NCBI RefSeq assembly: GCF_000276665.1
Contig: NW_004955460.1
Coordinates: forward strand, 1,246,186-1,310,185
Source: Chinchilla lanigera
Lineage: Eukaryota > Chordata > Mammalia > Rodentia > Chinchillidae
Direction of reading: 5' to 3'
Length of the DNA: 64,000 nucleotides
Within the stretch, counting starts at the first letter, position 1, and each line of letters begins with the position of its first letter. Below, piece by piece: positions 35,480 to 47,899 of the stretch. The notes under the pieces are model-generated. The model was given only the letters and a program-made list of their open reading frames with translations, made no database searches and was not told the origin of the DNA. The position numbers were made by a program, and so were the translations under genes.

Positions 35480-35845
35480 CATAACAAAATGCCTCAAATT
35501 AATGGCTAAAAACAACATACATTTATTTTTTCACAGTTTTGTCAGATAAAATTTGAAATCAAGGTACTGGAAGTACCATCCTATCTGTTAAGGCTCTAGG
35601 GAATTTTTTAACCTCTTTTAGTAGCTGGTCCTTGCAGATAATCCTTGGTGACCCTTAGCTTGTAGAGACATTGCCCCAATTTCTTTGAATAGCTTCCTTC
35701 CTTCTGTGTCCTTTTTCCTTCTTTGAAGAATACCAGTCTTTGGATGGGAATCCACCAGGATCCAGGATGACCTCATCTTAACTTCATTATATCTGCAATG
35801 ACTGTATTTTACATTCACCAGGGGACATAATTCAATTCATATAAG
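35480..35845 (-). mobile_element. MLT1-like LTR, reverse
   Basis: 'taacaaaatgcctcaaatta', 'atttattttttcacagtttt', 'cttccttctgtgtccttttt' and 'ggggacataattcaattcat' are in the reversed MLT1 order. Confidence 0.65.
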
Positions 35846-35911
35846 TATAGAACACTGTCATATATCACCAAGTCTACAGATGAGAACCTTGTGAAACTCA
35901 AAGAAGGTAAA

Positions 35912-36080
35912 TCAATGTTTCTCTGAGCACCAGCAACAGAAGCACCTGCATATGTGTTATGTTGCAGACACCTGGGCCTGCAAACACCAGAGAGCTATGA
36001 AATCAGAATCCAGAATCCATGTGTCCAAGATAGGCCCTAAGTGGTCCTTAGACACACTTGATTTGGCAAAACCCCTAGTT
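35912..36080. mobile_element. MER5A-like hAT remnant (tentative)
   Basis: 'gtttctctgagcaccagcaa', 'cagaagcacctgcat' and 'gaaatcagaatccagaatcc' resemble MER5A. Less clear than the copy at 28848. Confidence 0.4.
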
Positions 36081-36237
36081 TAGAAAGAGGCCTCAGGTAT
36101 TTTTGTGAAGAAATAATAAAAACTGAATTGCAGGTGCAGGAACTCAGGTCTGAGAACCTTCTGCAATGGATCAGTTTGTCTTTCATTCTCAAGACAAGAA
36201 TCCACTTCATTATCAATTGTACTCCTTGATTGTTATC

Positions 36238-36560
36238 TTGCTGGGTTCTTTTGTGTTGCTGAAACAAAATATTACAGACTGGGTGATTTATAAAGAAAAG
36301 AAGTTTATTTCTAAGAGTTCTGGAGGCTGGGAAGTCCAAAATCAGGGTTCTGCCATCTGGCATGAGCCTTCTTGCTAAGTCATCCCATGGTGGGAAGGAG
36401 GTAGTACAAATGCAAGAGCATGGGACATTTAAGAGGAAGCCCAAACTGCTTGTATTACACATATACTCTTGCAAAAATAAACCCACTTTCTTTAAACCAA
36501 ATTCAGAGTCAGGATTTGAGCTCAGATTATTTGATGACACCTCACGCTAATCTGTCTTCC
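36238..36560 (-). mobile_element. MST/MLT1-like LTR, reverse
   Basis: 'attacagactgggtgattta', 'taaagaaaagaagtttattt' and 'tctggaggctgggaagtcca' are highly characteristic of a reversed MaLR LTR 3' end. The distal part is eroded. Confidence 0.8.
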
Positions 36561-36934
36561 TATCTTGCCTGGGGGATCCAGTCCCCCTGCTCCTCAACCT
36601 GGACCCCAGGTTCTCCCAAGTAGGGCTCTTCCTTTCCATATGATGCTGTCTGTAATCATTATCCACTCTCCTCTACTCAGCCCTCCACCCAGCTTCATCC
36701 TTCCACTCTCAAGCACAGCTCATTCCAACCTCCTGATCATCCAAATCCTTCCCATTTTGTGCCTTAGCATACACTGCTCCTTTTTGTCATTATTTATTAG
36801 CAAGAACAAGATTGTGCTCCTATCATTCATCCTTCTAGTGGGTAGTGGGCACAAGTAACATGATGAATGAAGTATGGGTAGTGATGAATGAAGGCAGCCC
36901 ACTGCAGGAATGACACTCTGCTAGTGCTGGAAGC

Positions 36935-37095
36935 CTTTCCCTGAGAGTCAGGAATCTTACCTTCTGCATTTGGTTCTGTTACTCCTAAGAATTATGCCTG
37001 GGCTTGTCAATTCATCTCCCCATCCTTTACAAAGAAGGACTTGGCTAGATGATTTCTGAAGTTTCGTCCAGACTAACACTCTCTAAATCTAAGTC
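36935..37095 (+). repeat. MIR-like ancient SINE
   Basis: 'gtcaggaatcttaccttctg', 'ttcatctccccatcctttac' and 'ggctagatgatttctgaag' match MIR variants whose 3' part reads 'ggactagatgatctctaag'. Confidence 0.6.
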
Positions 37096-38819
37096 TTACT
37101 TCTTCTGTGAAGACACTTCTATAACTTTAGCCAGTACCAATCGTTTCTATTCTTAATCAAGTCCATATTTCAGTACCAAAAAATCAAGGCCCGATTTGAA
37201 AGAAATATTTCGTAGATTTGGGAAGCAATGAAATTACAGTGTAAGTGCCAAAAACAATGCTATGCCTGGGATGTAGTGGTAGGAAAAAGGGGCAGAGCAT
37301 TTTCAACAAAAAAATACAGAATGTGTGTCTATTTCTCATATTAGGATATTATTATTTTTAATTAAATGCTTTTTAGCAACTTTTGTTATATTTTTCCTAT
37401 ACTGTCTATTTACAATTACATAAATCTTAGCTCTTTCACCCAATAAACTCGAGATGAAAAATTACCTAGTGTTCGTTTTTGTCCCTCAACTCTTTTAGCC
37501 CAAGGCAACTTCATAGCAGAAGTCCAATATATACATACATTCCTAAAAGTAACAAAGCTAAAAGAGGATATAAATGCTTTGTGTTGGACTAAAATACTTG
37601 ATACAGTCAGTTAGCTAGAACTTCAAGTAAGGTATCATTTCACTATGGCAGAGTTTGGAAAATAGTCAATGAATTGTTGGAGAAATGTACAACATTTGGT
37701 TTTCCGTATCATTCATTCATTCAGCTCAGATTTTTCTTTGATTTTTGATAGATTATCAGATTTTAACAAAAATTTTATAATTCGATTCCTTTTTCTTTTC
37801 TTTTTTTAATGACCACAATAGATTTGTGTCCAAACCTAAAGGAATAATTAGCTCTTTATCTTCAATAGTTTGGCACACTCATAGAAGACTTCTTACACAA
37901 AACTATCTGGTTCTGGAATTTGAGGATTAAAAGAAATTACCATATTCACTTTCTTCATTTTGCTGATTAAGTGTTTGAGAAGCAGGATGATAAGACAAAT
38001 CACCAAATTCTAAAATAAGTTAAAAATCCAGGTAGAAGTAGAAATAAATCCCTGGACTTTTGGGTTGGTGTCTTTCAGTAGATACATTGAGGCTTCTTTT
38101 TAAACAGTACATAAGATAAGGTTATTTATTTGGTTGGAGTCATTTTTCTTCCCCGTCCCTCACCTTCTCATTATAGTTTAGAACTCACACAGAAGTTCCT
38201 AAGAATGATTACCAGCCTTTTATTCCTGAGTGTAATGGTCCATACACTCTGGTTTGCTCAGAATCTTCCAGTTTCTAACACTGAAATTCTCACAGCATAG
38301 GGACTTCCTCAGCCCAAGACAAACCAGGATGTTGGTTATCTCATCCCAGAGAAAGCACGTGTCTCAAACTGTGCACATTCCCACACTGGAAGCCAGAGAA
38401 GCTACTTTTCCTTGAGCTGTGGAGGAGGGGCTATTTCTCTGGTCTGCTTGACACATATATCTCAAGCATGTTTCTTACCAAGACACCTCTTCCATATAAT
38501 GCCTATGGATTCAGTTTATCCTCTCTGGCAGATCCTGCTGGTCAGCTATTTGCCCAATATCTTTCTCCCCTTTTTTGTTCAGGTTCTCAAGGAGTCTGGT
38601 TTGAAATGTTTACCTTTCTCCAAGACTCCCTTGCAGCTAGGAATGGTCATGTGACTCTAACCTGCCCAATAATGTGTGAGCTAAAGACCCTGGGTGGGGA
38701 TGCCAGGAGATCTGGTAAAGGGTTGGATTTGCTCCTTGTCTAAGGTCCTCTAGCCTCAGAAATAAGCTAGGAAATTAGATTTTGCAAGGCATTAGTCTGA
38801 AAGTGATCATTGCAATCTT
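37096..38819. other. No gene recognised; possible old repeat at 38215-38760
   Basis: AT-rich to 38200. 'cttccagtttctaacactga' and 'cttgcagctaggaatggtca' followed by 'tgtgactctaacctgccc' resemble old mammalian interspersed repeats that I cannot name with confidence. The overlapping 80- and 91-codon ORFs there look spurious. Confidence 0.35.
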
Positions 38820-38993
38820 CTTTTTTTTGTTTTTTGGTTTTTTTTGTTTGCCTTTTTGAGACAGGGTCTCGCTATGCAGTTCAGGCTGGACTTGAGCTCA
38901 CTTTGTAGCCCAGGCTGTTCTCAAACTCACAACAATCCTCCTGCCTCAGCCTCCTGAGTGCTGGGATTACAGGCGTGCGCCACCACGCCTGGC
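38820..38993 (-). mobile_element. B1 SINE with 16-bp target duplication
   Basis: Reversed B1 with poly(T), 'gagacagggtctcgctatg' and duplicated 'gttcaggctggacttgagc' / 'gcccaggctgttctcaaac' blocks, ending 'gcgtgcgccaccacgcctgg'. Flanked by TGATCATTGCAATCTT at 38804-38819 and 38994-39009. The retained CpGs in the promoter part suggest relative youth. Confidence 0.95.
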
Positions 38994-39309
38994 TGATCAT
39001 TGCAATCTTGAGTCGAGTATTCCAAGAGGAGAAAGATACAAGGAGATTATCAAGAAAAGAAGGATAAAGCTTATAGTATTATAAATGGATCAGATAGAAG
39101 TAATGTTTAAATCAGTACAGGTTTCTGGGAGACCCAATGATGACTTGAAACACCCATTTTCTCTCAGTCTTCCTAGCAGAAAACAGAAGGCAAAGACCTA
39201 CACAGAAGCCTATTTCTCTTTTTTTCTGACTCTTTATGATATTCTGCAATAAGAGTGTGCTGTATCTTCTGACCCAGGCAAAAAATCATCGGCTTTTCCT
39301 AGGGTTAAA

Positions 39310-39495
39310 AGGGGAAGTGTGGTACTAGGGAATGAACTCAGAGCTTCACACTGAGCTACATCTTCAACTCTTTTATTTTGAGACTGAATCTTACTAAGTT
39401 ACTAAGTTGCCCAGACTGGATTTGAACTTCCAGTCCTCCTGCCTCAACCTCTCAGAGTGCTGGGGTTACAAGCATGGACCACCATGCTGGGCTAC
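39310..39495 (-). mobile_element. B1-dID composite SINE, reverse
   Basis: The reversed ID part ('ggtactagggaatgaactc', 'actgagctacatcttcaac') precedes the reversed B1 part ('ttttgagactgaatcttac', 'ctggggttacaagcatggac'). Confidence 0.8.
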
Positions 39496-41693
39496 TTTCA
39501 AACTATTTTAAACACAACTTTGTAGATAAATCCACAAATTTATACTAAAACAATAATGATTTTCAGTAAGTTCGTTTTGTATCTGGTCCAATTTATTGGC
39601 TAAATTTCTTATCTTGAGCTTAAAATGGGCAGAAAGTGTGTTCAGAACATGAATTTATCCCTATCTCCCCCACAATGAGGTATTAAACCAAATGTAAAGA
39701 ATACAGATGTGAAAAGCTGCTGACTTCTTGGCCCACTCAGGGCATCCTTTCATCCCATACTGGCTGCCAACCCAGAACCTTATCACTGCATCCAGCCTTC
39801 ACTTTCTCTTCCTATAAATGTATCCTATACTGAGCACCAAGGAATACTGCAAGAAGACTCATCTCAGGAGACCACGGCATGGCTCAGGCAGTATCTGGTT
39901 CTCCCCTGTGATATCACCATCTGGCTTCCAAATTCATCAGCAGCAACACCCCAGTCCTGCTACTGTTAACGAAGACAATCTTGTTGCCCACACACAGCCT
40001 CTCCTTCAGCCATACACATTCCCTTTCTTGCCTACAAAGGCACACAGGATCCTTCCATGTTTCTTTTATTTAACCATGGCATTAATGCCCCAGAGAACAA
40101 AATCTCTCTCCACTCTGTGTCACTTCGCACCCTTCCTCCAGACAGGATCTGCTTTCTGGGCTGTCCATCTGCAAGGAGGCCTTCCTGCAGTTCAGGCACT
40201 TTCAGCCTTGCCTCGATTTGCAGTTCTTCATCCTCATTCTGCTTCCAACCAGTTAGAGAAGAGCCTGGCTTCTTCTACAGTGTGACCCACAGAGGACCTG
40301 GTTGGGAAGCTATAGGATACTCTGTGCCTGTGAGCCCTTACCCATATGCAGAGAGGGGAGAGTAACTGAATAGACTCATGCTTACATCTGCAAAAGCTCT
40401 TCCTCTTATTTTCAGAAAAATATATCTCCACCTTCACCCACCTACTTCTGAGAAGTGTCTATGCCTCACATGGACCAGCCCTGACACTGCCAAACTGCAG
40501 AGCATTCTGGAGTCACCCGAAGGTCACAGTGCCACCTAACACCCCAGGCTCTCGTGTGGACCACCTTCCTGTCACCCTGTTCCCATGGCTGCTGTAAAAC
40601 TAAGTTTGTCTCTTCATACAGTGCCTTTCCTCAGTTTCTAAAGAGCCTGAAGAACTCGGCCTCTTGTTAGTGATTCTTTCCTGTAGATCAGGGCATAACA
40701 CATTACCTGTGGACCAAATCCACCCCTGTCATTTGCTTTGGAACACAAATTCCTCTGTTTATGTACTGAGATGGCTTCTCTCATTTGATCATGGCCCAGG
40801 AGTTGAGCGGCTGTGACAGACACTTTGTGGCCTATGAAACATCTAAGGCACGCACTAGCTGTCTACTTATAAAAAATGCTCAGATCCTTCAGTTAAATTG
40901 CCAAGGTAAGAATAAAATATTCATTAGTATTGACATTCTATTACCATCATCAAATATACTGGTGTGGCTTTTTATTTTCATTGATACTTTATTGATTACT
41001 CTTCTCAGCAACATTGTAGTATGTACATGATACAGGATCCCTAGCTTTGGCAAATGAAAAAATGAAGTCAATGGTCTAATCAATAGTGAGAGGCAGAGGA
41101 AGAGAAGGTATTTCTGATTTTTAGAACTTGTGCAAGAGAACTTTCCTCCAGCCCAGGCTGGATCAGGTAGTGACATTCCAGTGAAGAACAGGCACAAGTT
41201 TATTTCCAGTTAACCTAAAATCAACAGACCGATCATTGTCAACAAAACAGCACCGCTGAGTTCCCTAGCCAGCACATAATAGCTCTGGTGGTTGGCATCA
41301 GATGGACTGAAAGTCTCAGCAGATTACTAATATATTATCTATGTGCAGCCAGATATTTCAAAGGAATAAATGTGCCAAACAGAACATAACACATTTTAAA
41401 AACTCATGGTTTAAACAAGACAGTTATCTATGTATTTCACTCTTATGCAACAATCCAACAAGAAGAACTTGTGTGATGATTTCAAGAGTCCTAAAGTCCT
41501 GTGTTCTGCTTCACCGACCTGGCCTGTAGCTTCCAGCTGGACCAATATGTCATGGCTGAAGATAGAGGCTGTGCCTCCAACCATTATTCCCCACCAGGAA
41601 TTTAAAAGTTGAAGTGTCAGAAAGAGTTTTCTTCAGGTGAGTCAGGACCTTTATAGAACTCTTCTAGCTAGTACTAGGTAACACCTTGAATTT
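39496..41693. other. No gene recognised
   Basis: The plus-strand frame 39818-40285 (155 codons) and overlapping frame 40057-40365 have no domain that I recognise. The local C/T-rich text may include an old L2-like piece. Treated as non-coding. Confidence 0.4.
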
Positions 41694-41772
41694 TATATTA
41701 GGATTCTTCAGAGAAAAAGATTCAATAGGATACAGATATGTAGGTAGGTATATGGTAGAAGAATGAATAGAT

Positions 41773-41825
41773 GATAGATAGATAGATAGATAGATAGATT
41801 GATTGATTGATAGATAGATAGATAG
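41773..41825. repeat. (GATA)n microsatellite with GATT interruption
   Basis: About twelve tetranucleotide units, GATA interrupted by three GATT. It probably grew from the LTR's own A/T-rich tract. Likely polymorphic. Confidence 0.95.
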
Positions 41826-42112
41826 AGTATGTAAAGGGATTTACTATGGGAAAGGTCTCACATGATTCTGGAGACCAAGAAGCCCCTTGATATGTGATTG
41901 CAGGTGGGAGACCCAGGAAAGTCATTTTGAGTCCAGAAGCAGAACTAGGGCAGCTGGTGGTGTGAGTCTTAGTCTTAGGCTTTAGATCTGATAACTTGGG
42001 GGTCATTTGTACAAGTTCCAGGGTCCAAAGTCCAGAAAATTTGGATCCCTGATGCCCAGAAGTCTTGACTCCTAAATAGAAAGAGCCTTGATCTCTCCAG
42101 ACTCTCTGCCCA

Positions 42113-42222
42113 GTGGTTTGTTTTGTTTTTGTTTTTGTTTTTGTTTTTTGGTACCAGGAATCAAACTCAGGTCCTTGTGCTTGCCAGGCAGGTGCTTGTG
42201 CTACTGAGTTATATCCTTGGCC
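42113..42222 (-). mobile_element. ID SINE, reverse, inside the LTR
   Basis: Tail (TTTTTG)n, then 'ttttttggtaccaggaatc', 'cttgtgcttgccaggcaggt' and 'ctactgagttatatccttgg'. CTGCCC occurs at both edges, too short to call a firm target duplication. Confidence 0.9.
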
Positions 42223-42380
42223 CTGCCCGATGTTTGTGACGGGCTTCCTTAACCAACCCACTGATTCAAGGCTGAGCTCTTCTGGAAGGCCCCTCACAGA
42301 CCTATGCAGAGAAAGGACGGTACCCACAATATGAGGAACTCTTAATTCTGTCAAGTTGCTACCTATAATCAACCAACACA

Positions 42381-43954
42381 GCTTCCACCTTGTGAGCCAG
42401 GTCATACGGCTACACCTGGTAGCAAGGGACACTGGGAATGATAGTCTCCCAGCTGGTTTTGCAGATTTGTAAAACACAAATGTAGCATCAAGGTAGGAAT
42501 CTGTCACAAAAGAAAGAGGGGAACATCTGCACTTGCAGATTCTGAGGAAGCTCCCTCTCTCATATTTGCATTCCAGAGTTCATCCTGCCTTTTGCACTTG
42601 TCAACAGAGAAGCAAATAGCTAAAAATAGTGGTGTTTAGACTGTATGCCCACATTTTACCACACATTTTTTCCGGGGGTGGGGGGGTGGGGCTTTCACCC
42701 AAGAAAATCTGACAGATGCCAGTGTCCACACTGAGAGAAGGGACTGTTCCCTCTCTTGTTTTTATGCTCCAGAGCAAGGAAAGTCTGGGGAAACTAGAAG
42801 AACAAACACGCTGCGGGTTTGGATGTCTCTCGTCTATCATACTTTTAGTCTCATTTGAAGTCATTTCCTTCAAGGGAGAGGAGAAACAGCCTCTTGTTGG
42901 TGTCTGGGACGTGAGGCTCTGCCCACAATAGTGACCGCATGCAACCTCCTATTCCTCCCCAGACCTGTTGCTCAGGATCTCATAGATGGCATCACCAGGG
43001 AATGTCGCCACAGTTCCTGCCCAGGACATGGGCTGTGTAAATAAGTTCAAACGCTTGGGTTGGCTGAAGGGAGCAGTGGCATGCCTCGAGGTGACTGAAG
43101 AAAGGAGGCCTCAGGACTTCCTTGGATACCTATGTGCCATCCTGGGGGTCACCTCTGTATCCTTTTGAGCAAACCTCTGCCGTCTTTAAACAGAAAAACA
43201 AAAACAGTAAGAAAGTACAAGATAGGAGATGCTGGAGGAAACCAGGAAGCTGGGGAGGATGGAAAGCCAAGTCTTGACTGCCCAGAGGCAGGTCTTAGAG
43301 ACTGCGGCCAGGCATGGCCACATTACAAGGAGGAGCAATGGTAACCTTGGGAATCACTGAATGATCAAGACTTCCAGTCCTGGCTTCTGCACCTTGGACT
43401 TCAGTGGGAGCCTCTGGAAAGGAGTAAATAGCAAGTAGGGCCAAAGGAAAACAGCCAAGTTAAACCCTCTCCGAGTGCATGTCTGGCTCAAGTTCCTCCA
43501 TTTATCTCTATGGGACACCAAAGCCACCATGATGGCTTTGCTTCCTACCAGTGCACTTCATAATTCTGATGGGTGTCACCTTTTACCGAATGATCTACAG
43601 CCCCCAGCCCTCCTCTGTCTTGTGTAATCCACAGTGCTGGTCTCCCAGGATGCATTTCAGCCATCCTCTTAGAGGACACAGGCCTACTGTCACCACTGAT
43701 GCTCTGGTCACGTCCCATGGGTCTGGACTGGAAGAGCACCATCACCTGCTGTGCACTGTGGGTCCTCTGAACAGAGGTCCCAGGCCATTAACAGGCAAGC
43801 AGTGTGGGCTGGAGCCGGCTGGCCTGCATGGTCTTCATGGGGGAGCCCTTGCTTATTAGAGATGCTGAGCTCCAGACAAGTCACAACTGTACTCCAATAA
43901 CACCGGCCACAAGGTGGTTACACAGAGACAGCCTCCATTTGATGTTTGACTCCT
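42381..43954. other. No gene recognised; G-rich tract at 42673-42691
   Basis: Repeat-poor, moderate GC. G runs of 5, 7 and 4 separated by single T residues (42673-42691) could form a G-quadruplex on the plus strand. Short ORFs lack domain matches. Confidence 0.4.
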
Positions 43955-44245
43955 CGTAAATATGAACCAAGAGCACTAATCCTACCAGCAAGTAAATTGC
44001 CTCTGTTTGGATTATAATTGCACTGTTTTGCTGCAAGCGTTGCACATAGAAAATTATAGCCTTATCGCAATAAGGAGCCAGAAAGAGTTAATTCGCTTCC
44101 AAAGGGAGCATAATTCACTCCCTCTCCGGAAGGATCAGATCAAGAGGTAATTATAAATGACTGACAACCTTATTTATATTTTTATGGAGCTGTAATTAAG
44201 CATTATAGTATTCATCCTCATTATTCTAGCAATTCCATTTTGGAT
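43955..44245. promoter_or_regulatory. Candidate conserved non-coding element / enhancer
   Basis: Repeat-free, A/T-rich but complex sequence. It carries several TAAT homeodomain-type cores, such as 'aggtaattataaatgac' near 44145 and 'ctgtaattaagcattatag' near 44190, plus a symmetrical 'ccttatcgcaataagg' at about 44062-44077. This texture is typical of developmental enhancers. Conservation cannot be measured here, so the call is inference. Confidence 0.35.
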
Positions 44246-45119
44246 ATACCTTCAGAAAGAGAAATCCAAAGTCATAGATCAAACTCTTCTCCTTTGTGAA
44301 GTTTAGCATCTTTTAAAGGACAACACCTTCTATTACAGAGGGGCAAAATTTTGATCTAAATTAGTTCCTCTGTTCCCAGAGTCCATGGCAATTTCCAATC
44401 ATTGCTTTCTCATCCCATGCTGGTAGGGCCTTGGCAGAGTTCACAGTGCCCTATGGTTTCCCTACATGGGCAGGAGCAAAGGATGTCTACACAAGGCCCG
44501 ATTGCCATGTTCAGAGAGATTTAAAAGGTCAGTTCAAGACACTAAAGGAAGGAATATTTGGGTTCATGTTTAGGAACTTCCAAACAGTAAATTTCCATGG
44601 AAAACTTTGGATATTCACTAACACACCATAGATATATGCCCTGTCCTGTGAAAGTTCAAAGTGGGCAAAGGATAATAGAGACAGGAAAGATGTCGAAGTC
44701 ATGTTTTCTAACTACAGCAAAGGGAATGAATGGAGAATATGCCATGGTAGTAGAGAATGGGGTGGGGGATGAGGAACATGCTTTAAAATGGGGAGAGCTT
44801 CTCAGAGGAAATGACCAGATATTTGGACCTGAAGGCCACAGGGAAGGAAGAGAGTGTTTCTAAGGTAGAAAAAGATTTTCTGCCTCCTTCTCTTTCTGAT
44901 TAAGAAGGAGAGAACTAAACTTTGTGGACTTTATTCATTTGGAGATTCTTAATTTTCCATTTAAGAGACTGACCTAATGGGAGGCCACATTCTGGCCCCT
45001 GTAGCAGGAGACAAGGAAGTCGATGCCACAGACCTACAAAGATACATAAAGAGCTCAGACTTGTCCCATCCCTGTGCCTGATTTGAGCCCATAACTCTTC
45101 ATCTCAGACTCTGCCTGGT
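44246..45119. other. No gene; possible reverse L2 fragment at 44770-44865
   Basis: 'gagagcttctcagaggaaat' and 'tatttggacctgaaggccac' loosely resemble reversed L2. Nothing else supported. Confidence 0.3.
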
Positions 45120-45600
45120 GTTCCCAGCCATTCCCCCTCCTCTCTAATCCATTCTCCACACAGCGCTCGATGTGGTCTTCCTAAAACAAGATGATTCACT
45201 TTTTAAAATAAATAACTCTGTGGTATGCATAGAATAAAGGACACGGTAACAAGCAAAGTCTTTCTTGGCTTTCTTTCTTGCTGGTGTGTGCTCTAATAAC
45301 CTGAATGACATCATTTTCTAAACCCCATCACTCAATTCTGTTTTCATCAATGCCCACCTCCATGCTGGACTTTGATCCCTGCCAAAGGTGCCCACCTCCT
45401 GCATCTGACGGTGTGTGACCTTCCTCTGGTCCTTCCCCTCAACTGTGGGAAGACACTAAGGACTTTTCTTTGCGTTCTTTCCACCCAACTCATGGATGTA
45501 CTCTTGGTTCCTCATGGCTTCTTAAGGCATAGTTGCAACCTCGATCTTTGCTTTTTCTCTATGCTTCCTTCTGCTGGACCACCTTCCTCTCATTTCTTTA
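45120..45600 (+). repeat. L2 LINE fragment (probable)
   Basis: 'tccattctccacacagcgct', 'gtggtcttcctaaaacaaga' and 'caccatctcctattgatcac' order resembles the L2 3' region. Diverged. Confidence 0.45.
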
Positions 45601-47697
45601 CCTCACCATCTCCTATTGATCACCTAGTAATGAGTTTAGATTGTTATTACCCTTAGAGGCCATCCATAAACAAACAGTTTGATCTAGTTTTCTCCCTCTC
45701 TGTTCTGTGTCTTATATGTGTATATAGAAACTCAGCACGTATAATACATGTACCAAATATAGTCAAACCATTTACTAGTATGTGCACATCCCCCATTATT
45801 CTTTATGATCCTAACTGTGATCACTCTCTCACTCGATTCGGTACACATCCAATTTCATCACACTCTACATAACTTACATAGAGACTGCTAAGTGCTTGTG
45901 ACACTTTCAAACTGAACAAAAAAATAAATAAAAGAGTCAGTTATAAAATGCAAGCCTTGACTCTCCAGTTAGGCGTGGCATGTATTAAAGACTTATAATT
46001 TATCATCTTAGCTCATCTGACTCTTGAACCAACCATAACTTGGGGTCCAACACAGTTTAGACTGAAAGACCTGAACTCTGTCTTATTGGTTTAAACTTGT
46101 TCTCAATTCTCATCATCATTTACCTAAATCTCTTTGACATTACTTTATAACTATACATCTTTTGTCTTTTATAACTTTACAACTCTTTATATCTAAAGTG
46201 TAAGCTCAGTGATAATTGTTCCTAGCATTTAGTAGAGAAAATACACTTTTTTTTTGTAAAGTCACATCTTGTACTGGATTTGCACCACCCATCCTGTGTC
46301 CCTAAATTGTCACATGTATGGTGGGGTCAAGCTCAAGAGAGATCCCAAGCTGTAGTTACTTACCATACAGATCCTAAATTTAATGCCAAGATTAAAAAAA
46401 AAAACTTAGAGGTATTCTGAGTTTCCCAAGAACTATAACATTTTAATAGTGGTCATGTGGCTATAGTTTTAATTATTTACACTTAGAAATACACTCTAAC
46501 CTACTATTATTTATTTTTAAAATAATACAACTGATTAAATTCAAAGATTGTACTCAAATAAGTACTGGCCATATTCAACCTCACACATACATAAACAGCC
46601 CCTGAGATTCACATCATAGGAAGGTCTATTCACCCTGAAAAGCTGGGCTAAGGCAAAAATAAGGGCACAACGTCTTGTATATGAAATACCAACCACATAA
46701 TTCACCTCACACCACAATAATATTAACGATGACTGACATTTTGACTTGCTCAGGACTCTTTGTCTGAGGCGATTACTTCATAAGTACAAATGGCCAAGTA
46801 ATTGCTCTAATGCAAGCTCAGTTTTAGTCACAATACCAAGGTTTGATCTTCAACAATTCACCAGACCATTATCCAAAAGAGAACTTATAAAATGGTAAAT
46901 GGGACTATTAGAACCACTTTATTCTTGGTCAGAGCAATAAAAATTGGGTTTCAGTTGATGAGACTAGAAATCCTACCTACAAGGGATTTCATGTGCTTAA
47001 TTTACAGGTTATAGGAGACAATGCATATCAAAGAAAATGGTACTTGATCTTGATTTTTTTAAAGGCTACTCATTAATTGAGTGAGAAAAGAAAACACTCA
47101 TTATGTTGTGGTAATGGAATATATAGTTGCCTTTAAAGCTTGGATATTTATAAGCATACGTCAAAACAGTTTTATGGTTCATAACAGTTTTCCATTTCTT
47201 TTGTATTTTTGTTTTAAATTTCATGTGTATCTCTTTTTTTATTATGCACCCTGTATCAATGAACCTATTTGAATGTCATCCATTTAAACGATCATATTAA
47301 TGATGGATTCTGTAACCGTGCTTTATCTGTTTGTGACTGCTCTCTTTTGTTGTTGAAAGCTGTCTTCTACCAAGTGAAAACTGTTTTCTATCCTTTTAGA
47401 AACCTGATAATTTTGAAAATATATATTGTTTGTAGTTGTACTAATAATTAATTCAAGTGCAAATTTTAAAAAGTTGCAAGGTACATTTCTCTCCTAGAAA
47501 AGAAACAGCATATTTGACTTATCCATGAATGAATCTTGGCCCTAATAAATGAAACAGGGTAATGAGTGCTGGTTGTCCATTTCTCCCATCCTCTTTTCTA
47601 GCTCTCTAGAATAGCAAATGATTCCAAAGCTTATGAGGATCCTTACAAATATCATTTTTAGGTATATATATATTACTCTACCCCTTTTTAATATTTC
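45601..47697. other. No gene recognised
   Basis: AT-rich, largely free of young repeats. No exon-like frame, promoter or RNA gene seen. Confidence 0.4.
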
Positions 47698-47709
47698 CTT
47701 TTAATTTCT

Positions 47710-47806
47710 TTTTTTTTTTTTTTTCTTTTTTTGGTACTGGGAATCAAACTCAGGACCTTGGGCTTGCCAGGCATGTGCTTGTGCCACTGAGCTATATCCC
47801 CAGCTT
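47710..47806 (-). mobile_element. ID SINE, reverse, with 12-bp target duplication
   Basis: Poly(T) tail, then 'ggtactgggaatcaaactca', 'ggcttgccaggcatgtgctt' and 'actgagctatatccccagc'. Flanked by CTTTTAATTTCT at 47698-47709 and 47807-47818. Confidence 0.95.
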
Positions 47807-47899
47807 CTTTTAATTTCTGACCATGTTTATAACAGCAATTAATGAGACAACTCAGCATTATCTGGTTTCCATAGTACCCTACTTTCCTACTTTGGGATG

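Larger units (their letters stand above)
41694..42380 (-). mobile_element. ERVL/MLT2-like LTR, reverse, with internal insertions
   Basis: 'ttcaataggatacagatatg', 'ggagacccaggaaagtcatt', 'caacccactgattcaaggct' and 'caagttgctacctataatca' follow the reversed MLT2 order. It is expanded by a GATA microsatellite and split by an ID SINE at 42113. The 261-codon minus-strand ORF (42507-41722) is a by-product of this repeat mosaic, not a gene. Confidence 0.7.

Noticed and set aside
39818..40285. 155-codon plus-strand ORF as a gene
   Set aside because: No recognisable domain; a second frame over the same bases is also open; C/T-rich text.
42112..42228. Firm target duplication for the ID SINE
   Set aside because: Only CTGCCC is shared, too short to exclude chance.
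41722..42507. 261-codon minus-strand ORF as a gene
   Set aside because: It is assembled from an ERVL-like LTR, an ID SINE and a GATA microsatellite; no domain.
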